Positions 15,834 through 25,587 of a stretch of 64,000 bases of DNA are shown here, in pieces; positions within the stretch are counted from its first letter, which is position 1; each line of letters begins with the position of its first letter. A program made the position numbers and the translations under genes. Under the pieces are notes generated by a model. The model searched no databases. It was not told where the DNA came from and saw only the letters and a list, made by a program, of their open reading frames with translations. The DNA is taken from positions 1 to 64,000 of the forward strand of contig JANQMD010000003.1 of assembly GCA_028280265.1 (NCBI GenBank), written 5' to 3'. This DNA comes from Flavobacteriaceae bacterium (GTDB lineage: Bacteria; Bacteroidota; Bacteroidia; Flavobacteriales; Flavobacteriaceae).

Positions 15834-18467
15834 ATGAGCATTCCATCAAAATATGATGCAAGTTTAGTTGAAGATAAGTGGTATGACTATTGGATGAAAC
15901 ACAATTATTTTCATTCAGAAGTTGATGAGAGAGAACCCTATACAATCGTAATTCCACCACCAAACGTCACGGGAGTCTTACACATGGGACACATGTTAAA
16001 TAATACCATTCAAGATGTATTAATTCGCCGTGCTCGTTTGTTGGGTAAAAATGCTTGTTGGGTGCCAGGGATGGACCATGCTTCCATTGCTACAGAGGCT
16101 AAAGTAGTAGCGAAATTAAAGGAACAAGGTATCGATAAGAATAATTTAACTCGTGAAGAATTTTTGGAGCATGCTTGGGAATGGAAAAATAAGTATGGTG
16201 GAATCATTTTAGAGCAGTTGAAAAAATTAGGAGCTTCTTGTGATTGGGAACGTACTAAGTTTACCATGGATCCAGATATGTCAGAGGCTGTGATTAAAGT
16301 GTTTGTAGACCTTTATAACAAAGGACTGATTTATCGAGGGTATAGAATGGTGAATTGGGATCCAGAAGCTAAAACTACACTTTCCGATGAAGAGGTAGAA
16401 TATGTTGAAAAACAAGGAAAACTCTATTATGTAAATTATCAAGTAGAAGGAAGTGACGAAATATTAACTATTGCTACCACACGTCCTGAAACTATTTTAG
16501 GAGATACGGCTATTTGTATCAACCCAAATGATGAACGTCATCAAAACCTAAGAGGCAAAAAGGCTATCGTTCCAATTTGTAACCGTGTGATTCCAATTAT
16601 TGAAGATGAGTATGTAGATGTTGAATTTGGAACAGGATGTTTAAAGGTAACGCCTGCGCATGATGAAAACGACAAGGTTCTTGGAGATAAACATAATTTA
16701 GAGGTGATTGACATCTTTCATGAAGATGCAACGCTGAACTCTTTTGGAATGCATTACGAAGGAAAAGATCGTTTTGTAGTTCGTAAAGAGATTGTAAAAG
16801 AGCTTGAAGAAAAAGGACACATACTCAAGGTTGAAGATTACAACAATCGCGTGGGAATTTCTGAAAGAACCAAAGCTATCATAGAGCCAAGATTGTCAGA
16901 TCAATGGTTCTTAAAAATGGAAGAATTGGCGAAACCTGCTTTAGACGCTGTTTTGGAAACTGGTGAAGTAAAACTTTTCCCAAAGAAATTCGAAAATACC
17001 TACCGCCATTGGATGGAGAACATTCGCGATTGGAACATCTCTCGTCAGTTATGGTGGGGACAGCAGATTCCAGCGTATTATTACGGAGATGGAAAAGAAG
17101 ATTTTGTAGTTGCTGAAAGTAAAGAGGAAGCTCTTGAATTGGCGAAAGAGGTAACTCAAAATTCAGCATTGAAAATTGAAAGCTTAAAACAAGATCCTGA
17201 TGCTTTAGACACTTGGTTCTCTTCTTGGTTATGGCCTATATCCGTTTTTGATGGAATTCGCAACCCGGAAAATGAAGAAATTAAATATTACTATCCTACC
17301 AATGATTTGGTAACGGGTCCAGATATATTATTTTTCTGGGTAGCTCGTATGATCATTGCGGGTTATGAATATAAAGAAGAGCGTCCGTACGAAAATGTGT
17401 ATTTGACAGGTTTGGTTCGCGACAAGCAACGTCGTAAAATGTCAAAACAGCTGGGAAATTCGCCAGATGCCTTAAAATTGATTCAAGATTATGGAGCAGA
17501 TGGAGTGCGAGTTGGATTGTTGTTGAGTTCTGCAGCAGGAAACGATTTGATGTTTGATGAAGCTTTATGTCAACAAGGAAAAGGATTGGCTAACAAAGTT
17601 TGGAGTGCGTTGTATTTGACAACTTTATGGGAAACTTCAGATAGTATTGAGCAACCAGTATCAAGTAAAATTGCTATTGATTGGTACCGTTCGAAGTTCC
17701 AGAAAACACTGGCTGAAATGGAAGATCATTACAGTAAGTATAGATTGTCTGATGCGTTAATGGCGATTTATAAATTGATTTTTGATGATTTCTGCGGATT
17801 GTTCTTAGAGATTGTAAAACCTTCATATCAGCAACCAATCGACCAGAAAACTTATGATGAAATAATTGATATTTTTGAAGAAAACTTAAAGGTTTTGCAT
17901 CCGTTTATGCCTTTCTTAACGGAAGAAGTTTGGCACCAATTAAACGAGAGAAACCCTGAGAAAGCTTTGATTATTGCAAAATATCCTGAGCAGACTTCTT
18001 ATGATGAAGAGTTGATTCGCAGTTTCGATTTTGCAACAGACGTAGTTTCTGGATTGAGAACCATTCGAAAAGAAAAGAATATTGCTTTTAAAGAAGCGAT
18101 TGAGCTTTCAGTGATTAACAATGAGAGCTTTACAAATGAGTTCAATTCAGTCATTCAAAAGTTGACAAATGTATCTCAGATAACAGAGGTGAAAGAAAAA
18201 GTAGAAGGAGCCTCTTTTCGTGTAAAATCGAACGAGTACTTTGTGCCCATTTCTTTGGATAATATCAATGTAGAAGAAGAAATCGAGAAGTTAACCAAAG
18301 AGCTAAAAAGAGCTGAAGGGTTTTTAATGGGTATTCAAAAGAAGTTATCTAACGAACGTTTTGTAAACAACGCACCAGAGCAAGTAATTGCTTTGGAACG
18401 TAAAAAAGAATCCGATACTTTAGCAAAGATTGAGACCATACAATCGAGTTTAAAGAGTTTGAAGTAA
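15834..18467 (+). CDS. valS: Valyl-tRNA synthetase
   Basis: 877 residues, class Ia synthetase charging tRNA-Val. The HIGH box reads HMGH in PPNVTGVLHMGHML (about residue 50) and the KMSKS box reads KMSKQ in RRKMSKQLGNSPDAL. The editing (CP1) domain is recognisable by TIATTRPETILGDTAI and VTPAHDENDKVLG. The C-terminal tRNA-binding coiled coil is present (EEIEKLTKELKRAEGFL to the end). The start was moved to the ATG at 15834 because the TTG of the longer frame is part of the promoter and SIPSKYDASLVEDKWY is the usual N-terminus in this phylum. Confidence 0.97.
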   Translation: MSIPSKYDASLVEDKWYDYWMKHNYFHSEVDEREPYTIVIPPPNVTGVLHMGHMLNNTIQDVLIRRARLLGKNACWVPGMDHASIATEAKVVAKLKEQGIDKNNLTREEFLEHAWEWKNKYGGIILEQLKKLGASCDWERTKFTMDPDMSEAVIKVFVDLYNKGLIYRGYRMVNWDPEAKTTLSDEEVEYVEKQGKLYYVNYQVEGSDEILTIATTRPETILGDTAICINPNDERHQNLRGKKAIVPICNRVIPIIEDEYVDVEFGTGCLKVTPAHDENDKVLGDKHNLEVIDIFHEDATLNSFGMHYEGKDRFVVRKEIVKELEEKGHILKVEDYNNRVGISERTKAIIEPRLSDQWFLKMEELAKPALDAVLETGEVKLFPKKFENTYRHWMENIRDWNISRQLWWGQQIPAYYYGDGKEDFVVAESKEEALELAKEVTQNSALKIESLKQDPDALDTWFSSWLWPISVFDGIRNPENEEIKYYYPTNDLVTGPDILFFWVARMIIAGYEYKEERPYENVYLTGLVRDKQRRKMSKQLGNSPDALKLIQDYGADGVRVGLLLSSAAGNDLMFDEALCQQGKGLANKVWSALYLTTLWETSDSIEQPVSSKIAIDWYRSKFQKTLAEMEDHYSKYRLSDALMAIYKLIFDDFCGLFLEIVKPSYQQPIDQKTYDEIIDIFEENLKVLHPFMPFLTEEVWHQLNERNPEKALIIAKYPEQTSYDEELIRSFDFATDVVSGLRTIRKEKNIAFKEAIELSVINNESFTNEFNSVIQKLTNVSQITEVKEKVEGASFRVKSNEYFVPISLDNINVEEEIEKLTKELKRAEGFLMGIQKKLSNERFVNNAPEQVIALERKKESDTLAKIETIQSSLKSLK

Positions 18468-18498
18468 TAATGAAATTTGTCAGTCCTGACAGAATAAG

Positions 18499-18524
18499 CC
18501 ACACTGAAAAGTGTGGTTTTTTTT
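18499..18524 (+). terminator. Rho-independent terminator of valS
   Basis: CCACACT-GAAA-AGTGTGG stem-loop with a stable GAAA tetraloop, followed by eight T. Confidence 0.93.
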
Positions 18525-18632
18525 ATTGGCACCGCCAAAGGGTTTAATACCCCGAGGTTTGCCTCGAAATTAACATTTAGTCTTCTGTCAATATATTGGA
18601 TGCTTGCACCGATGTAATTTACTCCTGAATAC
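18525..18632. repeat. Dispersed ~100-bp repeat, copy 1
   Basis: Begins TTGGCACCGC at the end of the valS terminator and ends CTTGCACCGATGTAATTTACT. A clearly related copy lies at 56354-56454, also directly behind a terminator. The two ends of each copy resemble each other (GCACCG..TTTA), like terminal direct repeats. The rest of the gap to 18805 holds no gene I can recognise, only a weak TTTCTTTG -7 candidate at 18789-18796 before porQ. Confidence 0.75.
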
Positions 18633-18805
18633 TACTTAGGCTTAAAGAGGACGTAATAGAGGGAATTAGAGCAACTATCTAATCACCCTCCGAAACCCAA
18701 CCGCGGCAAACATATATTCTTGAGAGTAGCTTTTTCAAAAAAGAAATAAAATATCACTGAATATTTACGTTATAAATTATATTTCTAGTTTCTTTGTGAA
18801 TACTT

Positions 18806-19828
18806 ATGAAAAGAACATTCTTAAGAATTTTTATTTTACTACTTTCTAGCCCGATTTTGGGTCAAGTTGGAGGAGAGAGTGTCTTTCAATTCCTTAACTT
18901 AACTACCGCATCTAGGCAGGTAGCCCTAGGTGGAGAGGTATTAACATTGATAGATGATGTTAACCAACCTATTTGGAATCCTGCGACAATCAATGCTGAG
19001 TTAGACAGGCAGCTATCGGTAAATTATACCAACTATTTGACAGATATTAATATAGGTTCGGCATCTTATGCACATGTCATTAGTAGACGATTTGGAACTT
19101 TACATGGAAGTATTCAATATTTGGATTATGGTACTTTAATTGGGGCTGATGTAAATGGAAATGAAACAGGTACTTTTAATGCAAGTGATGTAGCCATATC
19201 TATTGGTTACGGGTTTAATCTCCCATGGACAAACGTTTATATGGGTTTTAATGTTAAGTTAATCAATTCAACGATTAGTAATTTCACTTCCAACGGAGTA
19301 GCTACAGATATTGGAATTCTTTATCACAGTCCATATAAGCCTTATTCATTTACTATAGTTGCTAGAAACATTGGAGCTCAGATTCAATCATTCGATGGAA
19401 CGAATGAACGGTTGCCTTTTAAAGTAGCTATTGGAGCTTCTTATCGATTAGAGCATGTTCCTTTGAAGTGGTACCTCACGATTGATAATTTGCAGAAATG
19501 GAATTTAGCTGTACCCAATCCTTCCAACCAAACTACAGATTTAGAAGGAAATATTGCACAAGAAAACATTTCAGTTTTTAAAAATGCCATACGTCATTTT
19601 GTTGTAGGTGCTGAATTTTTCCCAGAAAGTGCAATCAATTTAAGAGCTGGGTACAATTTTAGAAGAGCCAGTGAATTGAAATTACAAAATGCTCGATCTT
19701 TTAGTGGAATCTCTTTAGGTTTTGGGATAAAAATGAATAAATGGAAGTTAAACTATGCATTTTCAAGATATCATGCTGCTACAAATACCAGTACACTTAG
19801 TTTACAGATTGATTTAGATAAGAGGTAA
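18806..19828 (+). CDS. porQ: Type IX secretion system protein PorQ
   Basis: 340 residues with a signal peptide (cut near ILGQ) and an outer-membrane beta-barrel pattern throughout. Family markers: GGESVFQFLNLTTASRQVAL, LGGEVLTLIDDVNQPIWNPA, VGAEFFPESAINLRAGYNFR, ending in the strand TSTLSLQIDLDKR. PorQ is the outer-membrane part of the PorU/PorV/PorQ/PorZ attachment complex, which anchors T9SS cargo. Stop codon and cmk start codon are adjacent (TAAATG), a pairing typical of Flavobacteriia. The T9SS cargo protein at 54727 shows the system is used. Confidence 0.9.
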   Translation: MKRTFLRIFILLLSSPILGQVGGESVFQFLNLTTASRQVALGGEVLTLIDDVNQPIWNPATINAELDRQLSVNYTNYLTDINIGSASYAHVISRRFGTLHGSIQYLDYGTLIGADVNGNETGTFNASDVAISIGYGFNLPWTNVYMGFNVKLINSTISNFTSNGVATDIGILYHSPYKPYSFTIVARNIGAQIQSFDGTNERLPFKVAIGASYRLEHVPLKWYLTIDNLQKWNLAVPNPSNQTTDLEGNIAQENISVFKNAIRHFVVGAEFFPESAINLRAGYNFRRASELKLQNARSFSGISLGFGIKMNKWKLNYAFSRYHAATNTSTLSLQIDLDKR

Positions 19829-20524
19829 ATGAATAGAAAAATTACAATAGCTATTGATGGCTATTCTTCTACAGGAAAAAGTACCATAGCTAAACAGCTA
19901 GCAAATAAATTAGGTTATGTGTATGTAGATAGCGGTGCTATGTATAGAGCAATGACATTATTTGCTATGAATAATAAATTTGTAGGGCCTAGCTTTTTAG
20001 ACAAAGAGTCATTATTGCAAAATTTAGAGGATGCTACATTAGATTTTCAATTTAATGCATCACTTGGATTCGCAGAAATGTATTTAAATGGAAAGAATGT
20101 AGAAAAAGAGATCAGAACTCTCGATGTTTCTAATTTGGTGAGTACCATAGCAGCTATATCTGAAGTAAGAAAAAAGCTAGTTGCCATACAGAAAGAGATC
20201 GGTAAGAATAAAGGAGTTGTGATGGATGGTAGAGACATTGGAACCGTAGTTTTTACCGATGCTGAATTAAAACTATTTATGACCTCTTCTGCGGAGACTA
20301 GAGCTCAAAGACGTTATGATGAGCTTATTGAAAAAGGTCAGGATGTAAGCTATGAACAGGTTTTGAAGAATGTATTGGAACGTGATCACATCGATACAAC
20401 TCGTAAAGATTCACCGCTTATCAAAGCTGATGATGCTATTGAAATAGATAATTCAAGCCTTACAAAAGAAGAGCAATTTGCTATGATTCTTAAGTTGGTT
20501 GAGGAAAAGCTAAGGAATGTTTAA
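19829..20524 (+). CDS. cmk: Cytidylate kinase
   Basis: 231 residues. Phosphorylates CMP and dCMP with ATP. P-loop GYSSTGKST (about residues 8-16), YVDSGAMYR (CMP-binding), DGRDIGTVVF (catalytic Arg/Asp), and the lid RRYDELIEKGQDVSYEQVL followed by RDHIDTTRKDSPL. Starts immediately after the porQ stop, so the two are co-transcribed. Its last 15 bp overlap the 3' end of the opposing queE gene. Confidence 0.96.
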   Translation: MNRKITIAIDGYSSTGKSTIAKQLANKLGYVYVDSGAMYRAMTLFAMNNKFVGPSFLDKESLLQNLEDATLDFQFNASLGFAEMYLNGKNVEKEIRTLDVSNLVSTIAAISEVRKKLVAIQKEIGKNKGVVMDGRDIGTVVFTDAELKLFMTSSAETRAQRRYDELIEKGQDVSYEQVLKNVLERDHIDTTRKDSPLIKADDAIEIDNSSLTKEEQFAMILKLVEEKLRNV

Positions 20525-21139
20525 GTATTTATGCGTTTGAAGAGAAATTTTCCATTTAGGATTCTTCATTACATAATCGACAATTAAAGGAGTCATCTTT
20601 TCTCGTTTGCTCCATTCTGGCTGCAAAAAAAGAACACAGTCTTTATGAACTTTTGAAGCATGCTCTTCAGCAAATTGAAAATCACTTTTGTTGTGAATAA
20701 TCATTTTTAATTCATCTGCCTCTTTGTAGATTTCCTCTAATGGTAATTTTGTCTTTTTTGGTGAAAGACAAAACCAATCCCAAGTTCCGGAAAAAGTATA
20801 AGCTCCTGAAGTTTCAATATGAGTTTTTACCCCTTGTTTGTTGAGGGCTTGTGTTAAGTAATCCATAGACCACATCAAAGGTTCTCCCCCAGTAATCACG
20901 ACAGTATCAGAATACTTTTTAGCATTTTCTATGATTCGATCTGCTAAAGTAGGAGGGTGCAAATCTGCATTCCAACTTTCCTTCACATCACACCAATGAC
21001 ATCCAACATCACAACCGCCAATACGAATAAAATAGGCGGCTTTTCCAGTATGATAGCCTTCTCCTTGAATGGTGTAAAACTCTTCCATGAGTGGAAGCAT
21101 TTTACCCTGATCAATCAAATCTTTAACTTCTTGCGTCAT
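20510..21139 (-). CDS. queE: 7-carboxy-7-deazaguanine synthase
   Basis: 209 residues. Radical-SAM enzyme making 7-carboxy-7-deazaguanine for queuosine biosynthesis. The cluster motif is C43-x3-C47-x2-C50 (CDVGCHWC), followed by VITGGEPLMW (SAM-binding GGEP) and HIETSGAY. The N-terminal FYTIQGEGYHTGKAAYFIRI is characteristic of QueE. It lies 1 bp downstream of the RidA lipoprotein gene and overlaps cmk on the other strand by 15 bp. Other queuosine genes are not in the window. Confidence 0.93.
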   Translation of the reverse strand: MTQEVKDLIDQGKMLPLMEEFYTIQGEGYHTGKAAYFIRIGGCDVGCHWCDVKESWNADLHPPTLADRIIENAKKYSDTVVITGGEPLMWSMDYLTQALNKQGVKTHIETSGAYTFSGTWDWFCLSPKKTKLPLEEIYKEADELKMIIHNKSDFQFAEEHASKVHKDCVLFLQPEWSKREKMTPLIVDYVMKNPKWKISLQTHKYLNIP

Positions 21140-21140
21140 G

Positions 21141-21596
21141 TTACTTTTTTACAGCTACTACCTCAATCTCTATTTTGGCACCAGCTACTAAATTGGCTGC
21201 AAATGTAGTTCTTGCAGGTTTATTTTTGGTAAAAAAAGTGCGATAAACTTCATTCATTGCAGAAAAGTCATGAATGTCTGATAATATCACAGTGCATTTT
21301 AAAACATGATCCAGGTCGGAACTGTTCAATTCAAGTACATCCTTAATATTATTTAGCACTTGTCTTGTTTCTGCCTGAATACCGCCTTCTGCCATTTTAC
21401 CTGCTTTATGATCTTTCCCAATTTGCCCTGTTAAAAATAAAAGACCATTGTATTCAACGGCATCGGAAAATGGAGCATTGTGTCTACTTTCATATTCTGA
21501 TTTGATATAATTGGGTACAGGTTTATTTTTGTTAGTGCATGAAACTGTTAGGACTATCGATAAAATTAGAAGTAATTTAAGTGCAGTATTTTTCAT
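21141..21596 (-). CDS. Secreted RidA/YjgF-family lipoprotein
   Basis: 151 residues. Lipobox cysteine C20 (VLTVSC) and a short linker, then a complete RidA fold: APFSDAVEYNGLLFLTGQIG, the catalytic arginine R129 in KPARTTFAAN and Glu in AKIEIEVVAVK. RidA proteins hydrolyse reactive enamine/imine intermediates in the cytoplasm; a lipid-anchored one would act in the periplasm or at the outer membrane. It lies 13 bp downstream of a sodium symporter and is probably co-transcribed with it, so it may act on the same nitrogenous substrate. Fold is firm, role inferred. Confidence 0.85.
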   Translation of the reverse strand: MKNTALKLLLILSIVLTVSCTNKNKPVPNYIKSEYESRHNAPFSDAVEYNGLLFLTGQIGKDHKAGKMAEGGIQAETRQVLNNIKDVLELNSSDLDHVLKCTVILSDIHDFSAMNEVYRTFFTKNKPARTTFAANLVAGAKIEIEVVAVKK

Positions 21597-21609
21597 CTTA
21601 AAAGTGAAT

Positions 21610-23058
21610 TTAATTTTTAGATTTTTTGTTATTCAAGAAATATGAGTATAGAAAGATAAGTAACATATTGATAGTAAAACCAATCAAGCCAATTTGAATA
21701 TGCCCGATAGTTTTTATGTTTAAGAAAAAACAAATAAGTATGAATGTTGATGCTACAACCAATCCAAACATCATTGCTTTGGCACTTACTTTACTATTGT
21801 ATATACCCACTAGAAACAGAGGAGCAATTTGAATTAATATTTGCATTTTTAGTTCGATTAAACCCCAGAGTGTGATATGTGGATTTAAGGCGAATATGAC
21901 CATTATGATCATTATGATCCATGAAAAAAATTTGCCGTACTTCGTGAGTCTTTCTTCTGGAGCTTTTTTCAAGACAGATTTACCTAAAATATCTTTGGCA
22001 ATAATTGAGGATAAAGAAAGTAAAACAGAATCTGCTGTAGACATTATAGCTGCCAATAAGCCAATTATAACTACAATGGTCAATCCAAAAGCCAATGCTG
22101 AATGCTCGCTCCAAAAGTTCAGCATTGTGGGTAATACAGTGTCTTTAGAAACATTTTCTACATCCGTAAAATGTGGAATGCTTATGACCCCTAATAAGAA
22201 GAGAATCAAAACTGTGAAAAGTGGAACTATAATCATAGCACCTAGTGACTTTTTAAGGGTCTTTACTGATTTAGCAGCATAAATTCTCTGAATCACTTGA
22301 GGATAAATTGAAGCTCCCAATCCTACCATAAGTACTGTACTGAACCAATAGATTTGAAAAGAAGTTTCAGGAATTCCTATTTTTTTTGGTTCATTCTTTA
22401 TAAGCCATTGACTAATTTTTGATAACTCTTCTACATCTGGCATTACAATGATAAAAATTCCTATCAATCCTAATAAGATCATCACTCCTTGTATAACATC
22501 AGTCCAAGCAACTGCGCGCATTCCTCCAAGAGTTTCATAGACAATCACAACAAAACCTAAAAAAATCACACCTACCCAGTATGGAATTTTACCTCCAGTA
22601 ATTCCTTCGGTAATATGCCCCATAGCAATTAGTTGTGACAGTAGAAAATTGATGGATACAATAATTAGTAAGATATTTGCGAATAAAGTCAGCTTTGGCA
22701 TTTTGAACCGAAAATCGAACCAATCTCCTGGTGTCACAAAATCTTGTATACGAGAGACTTGAAATAACTGTGGAGCAAATAACAAGTAAAATACAACTAC
22801 GGCGGTCATGTAACCTAGTATAAGAATCATTCCCATTCCCTTGTTAACAACTTCTGCGGGAGTTACAAGTAATGTATTAGCACTATACTGAGTTGCGTAC
22901 AGTGTGAGTAGTAGTACAAAAGAATTGAGACCTTTCCCTGCTAAATAGAAATCTTTAAGAGAATTGGACTTTTTCTTTTTATTTGCTAAGACACCAAGAA
23001 AGATCAAGAGCACAAGGTAGAAGGCTATACAGTAAAGAATAGTTTCGGTAAGATGCAT
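21610..23058 (-). CDS. Sodium:solute symporter (SSS family)
   Basis: 482 residues and about thirteen hydrophobic helices. SSS markers: KDFYLAGKGLNSFVLLLTLY (TM1/TM2 region), YATQYSANTLLVTPAEV, VYETLGGMRAVAWTDVIQG (a signature of the family), and GLLAAIMSTADSVLLSLSSI, which carries the Ser residues of the second sodium site. It is preceded by a 69-residue membrane protein 10 bp upstream, as in PanF/YhdT-type pairs, and followed by a RidA lipoprotein. Substrate cannot be assigned; a small organic acid or amino acid is likely. Confidence 0.88.
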   Translation of the reverse strand: MHLTETILYCIAFYLVLLIFLGVLANKKKKSNSLKDFYLAGKGLNSFVLLLTLYATQYSANTLLVTPAEVVNKGMGMILILGYMTAVVVFYLLFAPQLFQVSRIQDFVTPGDWFDFRFKMPKLTLFANILLIIVSINFLLSQLIAMGHITEGITGGKIPYWVGVIFLGFVVIVYETLGGMRAVAWTDVIQGVMILLGLIGIFIIVMPDVEELSKISQWLIKNEPKKIGIPETSFQIYWFSTVLMVGLGASIYPQVIQRIYAAKSVKTLKKSLGAMIIVPLFTVLILFLLGVISIPHFTDVENVSKDTVLPTMLNFWSEHSALAFGLTIVVIIGLLAAIMSTADSVLLSLSSIIAKDILGKSVLKKAPEERLTKYGKFFSWIIMIIMVIFALNPHITLWGLIELKMQILIQIAPLFLVGIYNSKVSAKAMMFGLVVASTFILICFFLNIKTIGHIQIGLIGFTINMLLIFLYSYFLNNKKSKN

Positions 23059-23068
23059 ACTTAGATTT

Positions 23069-23278
23069 TTAGGATTCAGCTTTCCAATATTTATGAATCA
23101 CCAAAATGGTAAATAATGCAATGATAATGATTATTGAAATGGAAATAATCAACCACAAGGGAAGTCCTAAAAACAAATCCATTTCCATCTCTTTAGGAAA
23201 ATACCAAGGGATGGAAAATGCAAATAGTAAGATATAAACTACCCATATAAACGACGGGAATACTTTTTTAGATCGCAT
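23069..23278 (-). CDS. Small two-helix membrane protein, symporter partner
   Basis: 69 residues from the ATG at 23276-23278. Two helices (about 8-24 and 37-60) separated by PWYFPKEMEMDLFLGLPLW. The GLPLW/helix layout resembles the small DUF3311/DUF997-type proteins encoded beside SSS symporters. Ten bp upstream of the symporter start, hence co-translated. Probably a subunit or assembly factor of the transporter; family assignment is tentative. Confidence 0.6.
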   Translation of the reverse strand: MRSKKVFPSFIWVVYILLFAFSIPWYFPKEMEMDLFLGLPLWLIISISIIIIIALFTILVIHKYWKAES

Positions 23279-23365
23279 ATCAATTTTATTTAGATATAGA
23301 ATCTCATCTACAAGCAATCAAAAATAGAAATTATCTCTATAAAACAAATAAAATGAGTTAAATAA

Positions 23366-23394
23366 TTGAGAATGAATAAATTTTATTAAATTTG
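23366..23394 (+). promoter_or_regulatory. Promoter of rpsA
   Basis: TTG at 23366-23368, 18-nt spacer, TAAATTTG at 23387-23394: a full match to the Bacteroidetes consensus. It leaves a leader of about 115 nt before the rpsA ATG, long enough for autoregulation by S1, which is known in other bacteria. Confidence 0.8.
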
Positions 23395-23515
23395 CACTCC
23401 TTTTTACGAGATCAGGTTTATAAAAGGAAAACAAAATTTATTACAAAGTTTAATTTCTCTTTGAGTTATTGTCGTTAAAAACCTGGATAACAAAAAGATA
23501 CAAAGTATATTCAGC

Positions 23516-25342
23516 ATGTCTGAAGAAACAAAAAACACGGAGGCTCAAGTAGAGACTCCAGAAGTACAAGAAGTAGCAACAGAAGAAACTACAGTAGCTA
23601 CTCAATCACCAGAAGATTTTTTAAAGGATTTTGATTGGCACAAATACGAAGAAGGTATTGAAGCTGTTGATGAATCAAAATTAAAAGAGTTCGAAAAAGC
23701 GTTAGAAGGAACTGTAGGTTTTGTTAACGAGCGAGATGTTATTGAAGGTGTTGTTGTTAGAAAAACTGACAGAGACGCAATTATCGATATCAACTCAAAA
23801 TCAGAAGGTGTTATCTCTTTAAACGAATTTCGTTACAATCCTAACTTAGCAGTTGGTGATAAAGTAGAAGTTTTAGTTGATAAGAGAGAAGATAGTACAG
23901 GTCAATTGGTATTATCTCACAAGAAAGCAAGAGTAATTAAAGCTTGGGAGCGTGTAAACAATGCACACGAAACAGGTGAAGTAGTAAATGGATTCGTAAA
24001 GTGCAGAACTAGAGGAGGTATGATTGTAGATGTTTTCGGAATCGAAGCATTCTTACCAGGTTCTCAAATCGATGTGAAACCAATCCGTGACTACGACCAA
24101 TATGTAGAGAAAACAATGGAATTCAAAGTGGTAAAAATTAACCACGAGTTCAAGAATGTAGTTGTATCTCATAAAGCATTGATCGAGGCTGATATCGAAA
24201 TCCAAAAGAAAGAGATCATCGGTCAATTAGAAAAAGGACAAGTATTAGAGGGAGTTGTGAAAAACGTAACTTCTTACGGAGTGTTTGTTGATTTAGGAGG
24301 TGTAGATGGATTAATCCATATCACTGATTTATCTTGGTCTAGAATCAACCACCCGAATGAAGTTGTTGAGTTGGATCAAAAATTAAACGTTGTAATCTTA
24401 GATTTCGATGATAGCAAATCTAGAATTCAATTAGGATTGAAACAATTATCTGCTCACCCATGGGAAGCTTTGAGTTCTGAGCTTAAAGTTGGAGATAAAG
24501 TAACAGGTGAAGTGGTTGTAATTGCAGATTACGGTGCATTTGTAGAAGTTACTGAAGGAGTTGAAGGATTGATTCACGTATCTGAAATGTCTTGGTCTAC
24601 TCACTTACGTTCTGCACAAGATTTCGTTAAAGTTGGAGACAAAGTAGAAGCACAGGTTTTAACTTTAGATAGAGAAGAGCGTAAAATGTCTCTAGGGATG
24701 AAGCAATTGCATCCAGATCCTTGGACAGATATTACTACAAAATACCCTATCGGTTCTACGCATACAGGTACAGTAAGAAACTACACAAACTTTGGAGTAT
24801 TTGTTGAGTTAGAAGAAGGAATTGATGGATTGGTTTATATTTCTGATCTTTCTTGGACTAAGAAAATCAAACACCCATCCGAATTTGTTTCTGTAGGAGA
24901 TAAATTAGAGGTAAAAGTGTTAGAATTAGACGTAGATGGACGTAAGTTAAACTTAGGTCACAAGCAGACTCAAGAGAATCCATGGGATGCTCATGAAGTA
25001 ACTTATACAATTGATTCTGTACACGAAGGAACTGTAAAAGAAAAGAACGATAAAGGAGCTGTAATCTCTTTTGCTGATGGAGTAGAAGGTTTTGCACCTG
25101 GTCGTCACTTAGAAAAAGAAGACGGTTCTAAATTTACGAAAGGAGAGACTGCGAAATTTAAAGTGATCGAATTTAGTAAAGAATACAGAAGAGTAGTTGT
25201 TTCTCATACTGCAATCTTTAGAGAGCAAGAGAAGAGAAATGTAAAAGCAGCTGCTAAGAAATCTGCTGAAGCACCAAAATCTACATTAGGAGACATCGGT
25301 GGATTAGCTGAATTAAAGAAGAAAATGGAAGGAGGAAAATAA
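23516..25342 (+). CDS. rpsA: 30S ribosomal protein S1
   Basis: 608 residues. An acidic N-terminal extension (about 1-75, rich in Glu/Thr/Val) is followed by six S1 OB-fold domains; the repeats are easy to see as GVVKNVTSYGVFVDLGGVDG, GEVVVIADYGAFVEVTEGVE, GTVRNYTNFGVFVELEEGID, each followed by LIHITDLSW-like strands. The end is a Lys-rich tail (GLAELKKKMEGGK). Binds mRNA at the 30S subunit; important in a genome with few Shine-Dalgarno sites. Codon use looks biased as in highly expressed genes. Confidence 0.97.
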   Translation: MSEETKNTEAQVETPEVQEVATEETTVATQSPEDFLKDFDWHKYEEGIEAVDESKLKEFEKALEGTVGFVNERDVIEGVVVRKTDRDAIIDINSKSEGVISLNEFRYNPNLAVGDKVEVLVDKREDSTGQLVLSHKKARVIKAWERVNNAHETGEVVNGFVKCRTRGGMIVDVFGIEAFLPGSQIDVKPIRDYDQYVEKTMEFKVVKINHEFKNVVVSHKALIEADIEIQKKEIIGQLEKGQVLEGVVKNVTSYGVFVDLGGVDGLIHITDLSWSRINHPNEVVELDQKLNVVILDFDDSKSRIQLGLKQLSAHPWEALSSELKVGDKVTGEVVVIADYGAFVEVTEGVEGLIHVSEMSWSTHLRSAQDFVKVGDKVEAQVLTLDREERKMSLGMKQLHPDPWTDITTKYPIGSTHTGTVRNYTNFGVFVELEEGIDGLVYISDLSWTKKIKHPSEFVSVGDKLEVKVLELDVDGRKLNLGHKQTQENPWDAHEVTYTIDSVHEGTVKEKNDKGAVISFADGVEGFAPGRHLEKEDGSKFTKGETAKFKVIEFSKEYRRVVVSHTAIFREQEKRNVKAAAKKSAEAPKSTLGDIGGLAELKKKMEGGK

Positions 25343-25370
25343 TTCCTTAACTATTCCATAAGTGATAAAA

Positions 25371-25400
25371 AAAAGCCCTTGCATTTTGCAAGGGCTTTTT
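25371..25400 (+). terminator. Rho-independent terminator of rpsA
   Basis: AAAAGCCCTTGCA-TTT-TGCAAGGGCTTTT, a 13-bp perfect stem with T-run, 28 bp after the rpsA stop. The remaining ~185 bp to the SulP gene hold a weak TATATTCG -7 candidate near 25537 and nothing else I can see. Confidence 0.93.
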
Positions 25401-25587
25401 GCGTCTATTCATCAACTAGGATTACCTTTCGATTGAAAAAGAATGATCAGGATGAGTAAGACCTATTCTGTAAGCTTTTTCTAAATTACTTCACAGGTTC
25501 TATCTGTTCACCCCAAATTATTCCGAATATTTCCTATATTCGTCGATTAGGTATTTATCGATAATAATTATTTGGATCATTAAATAA

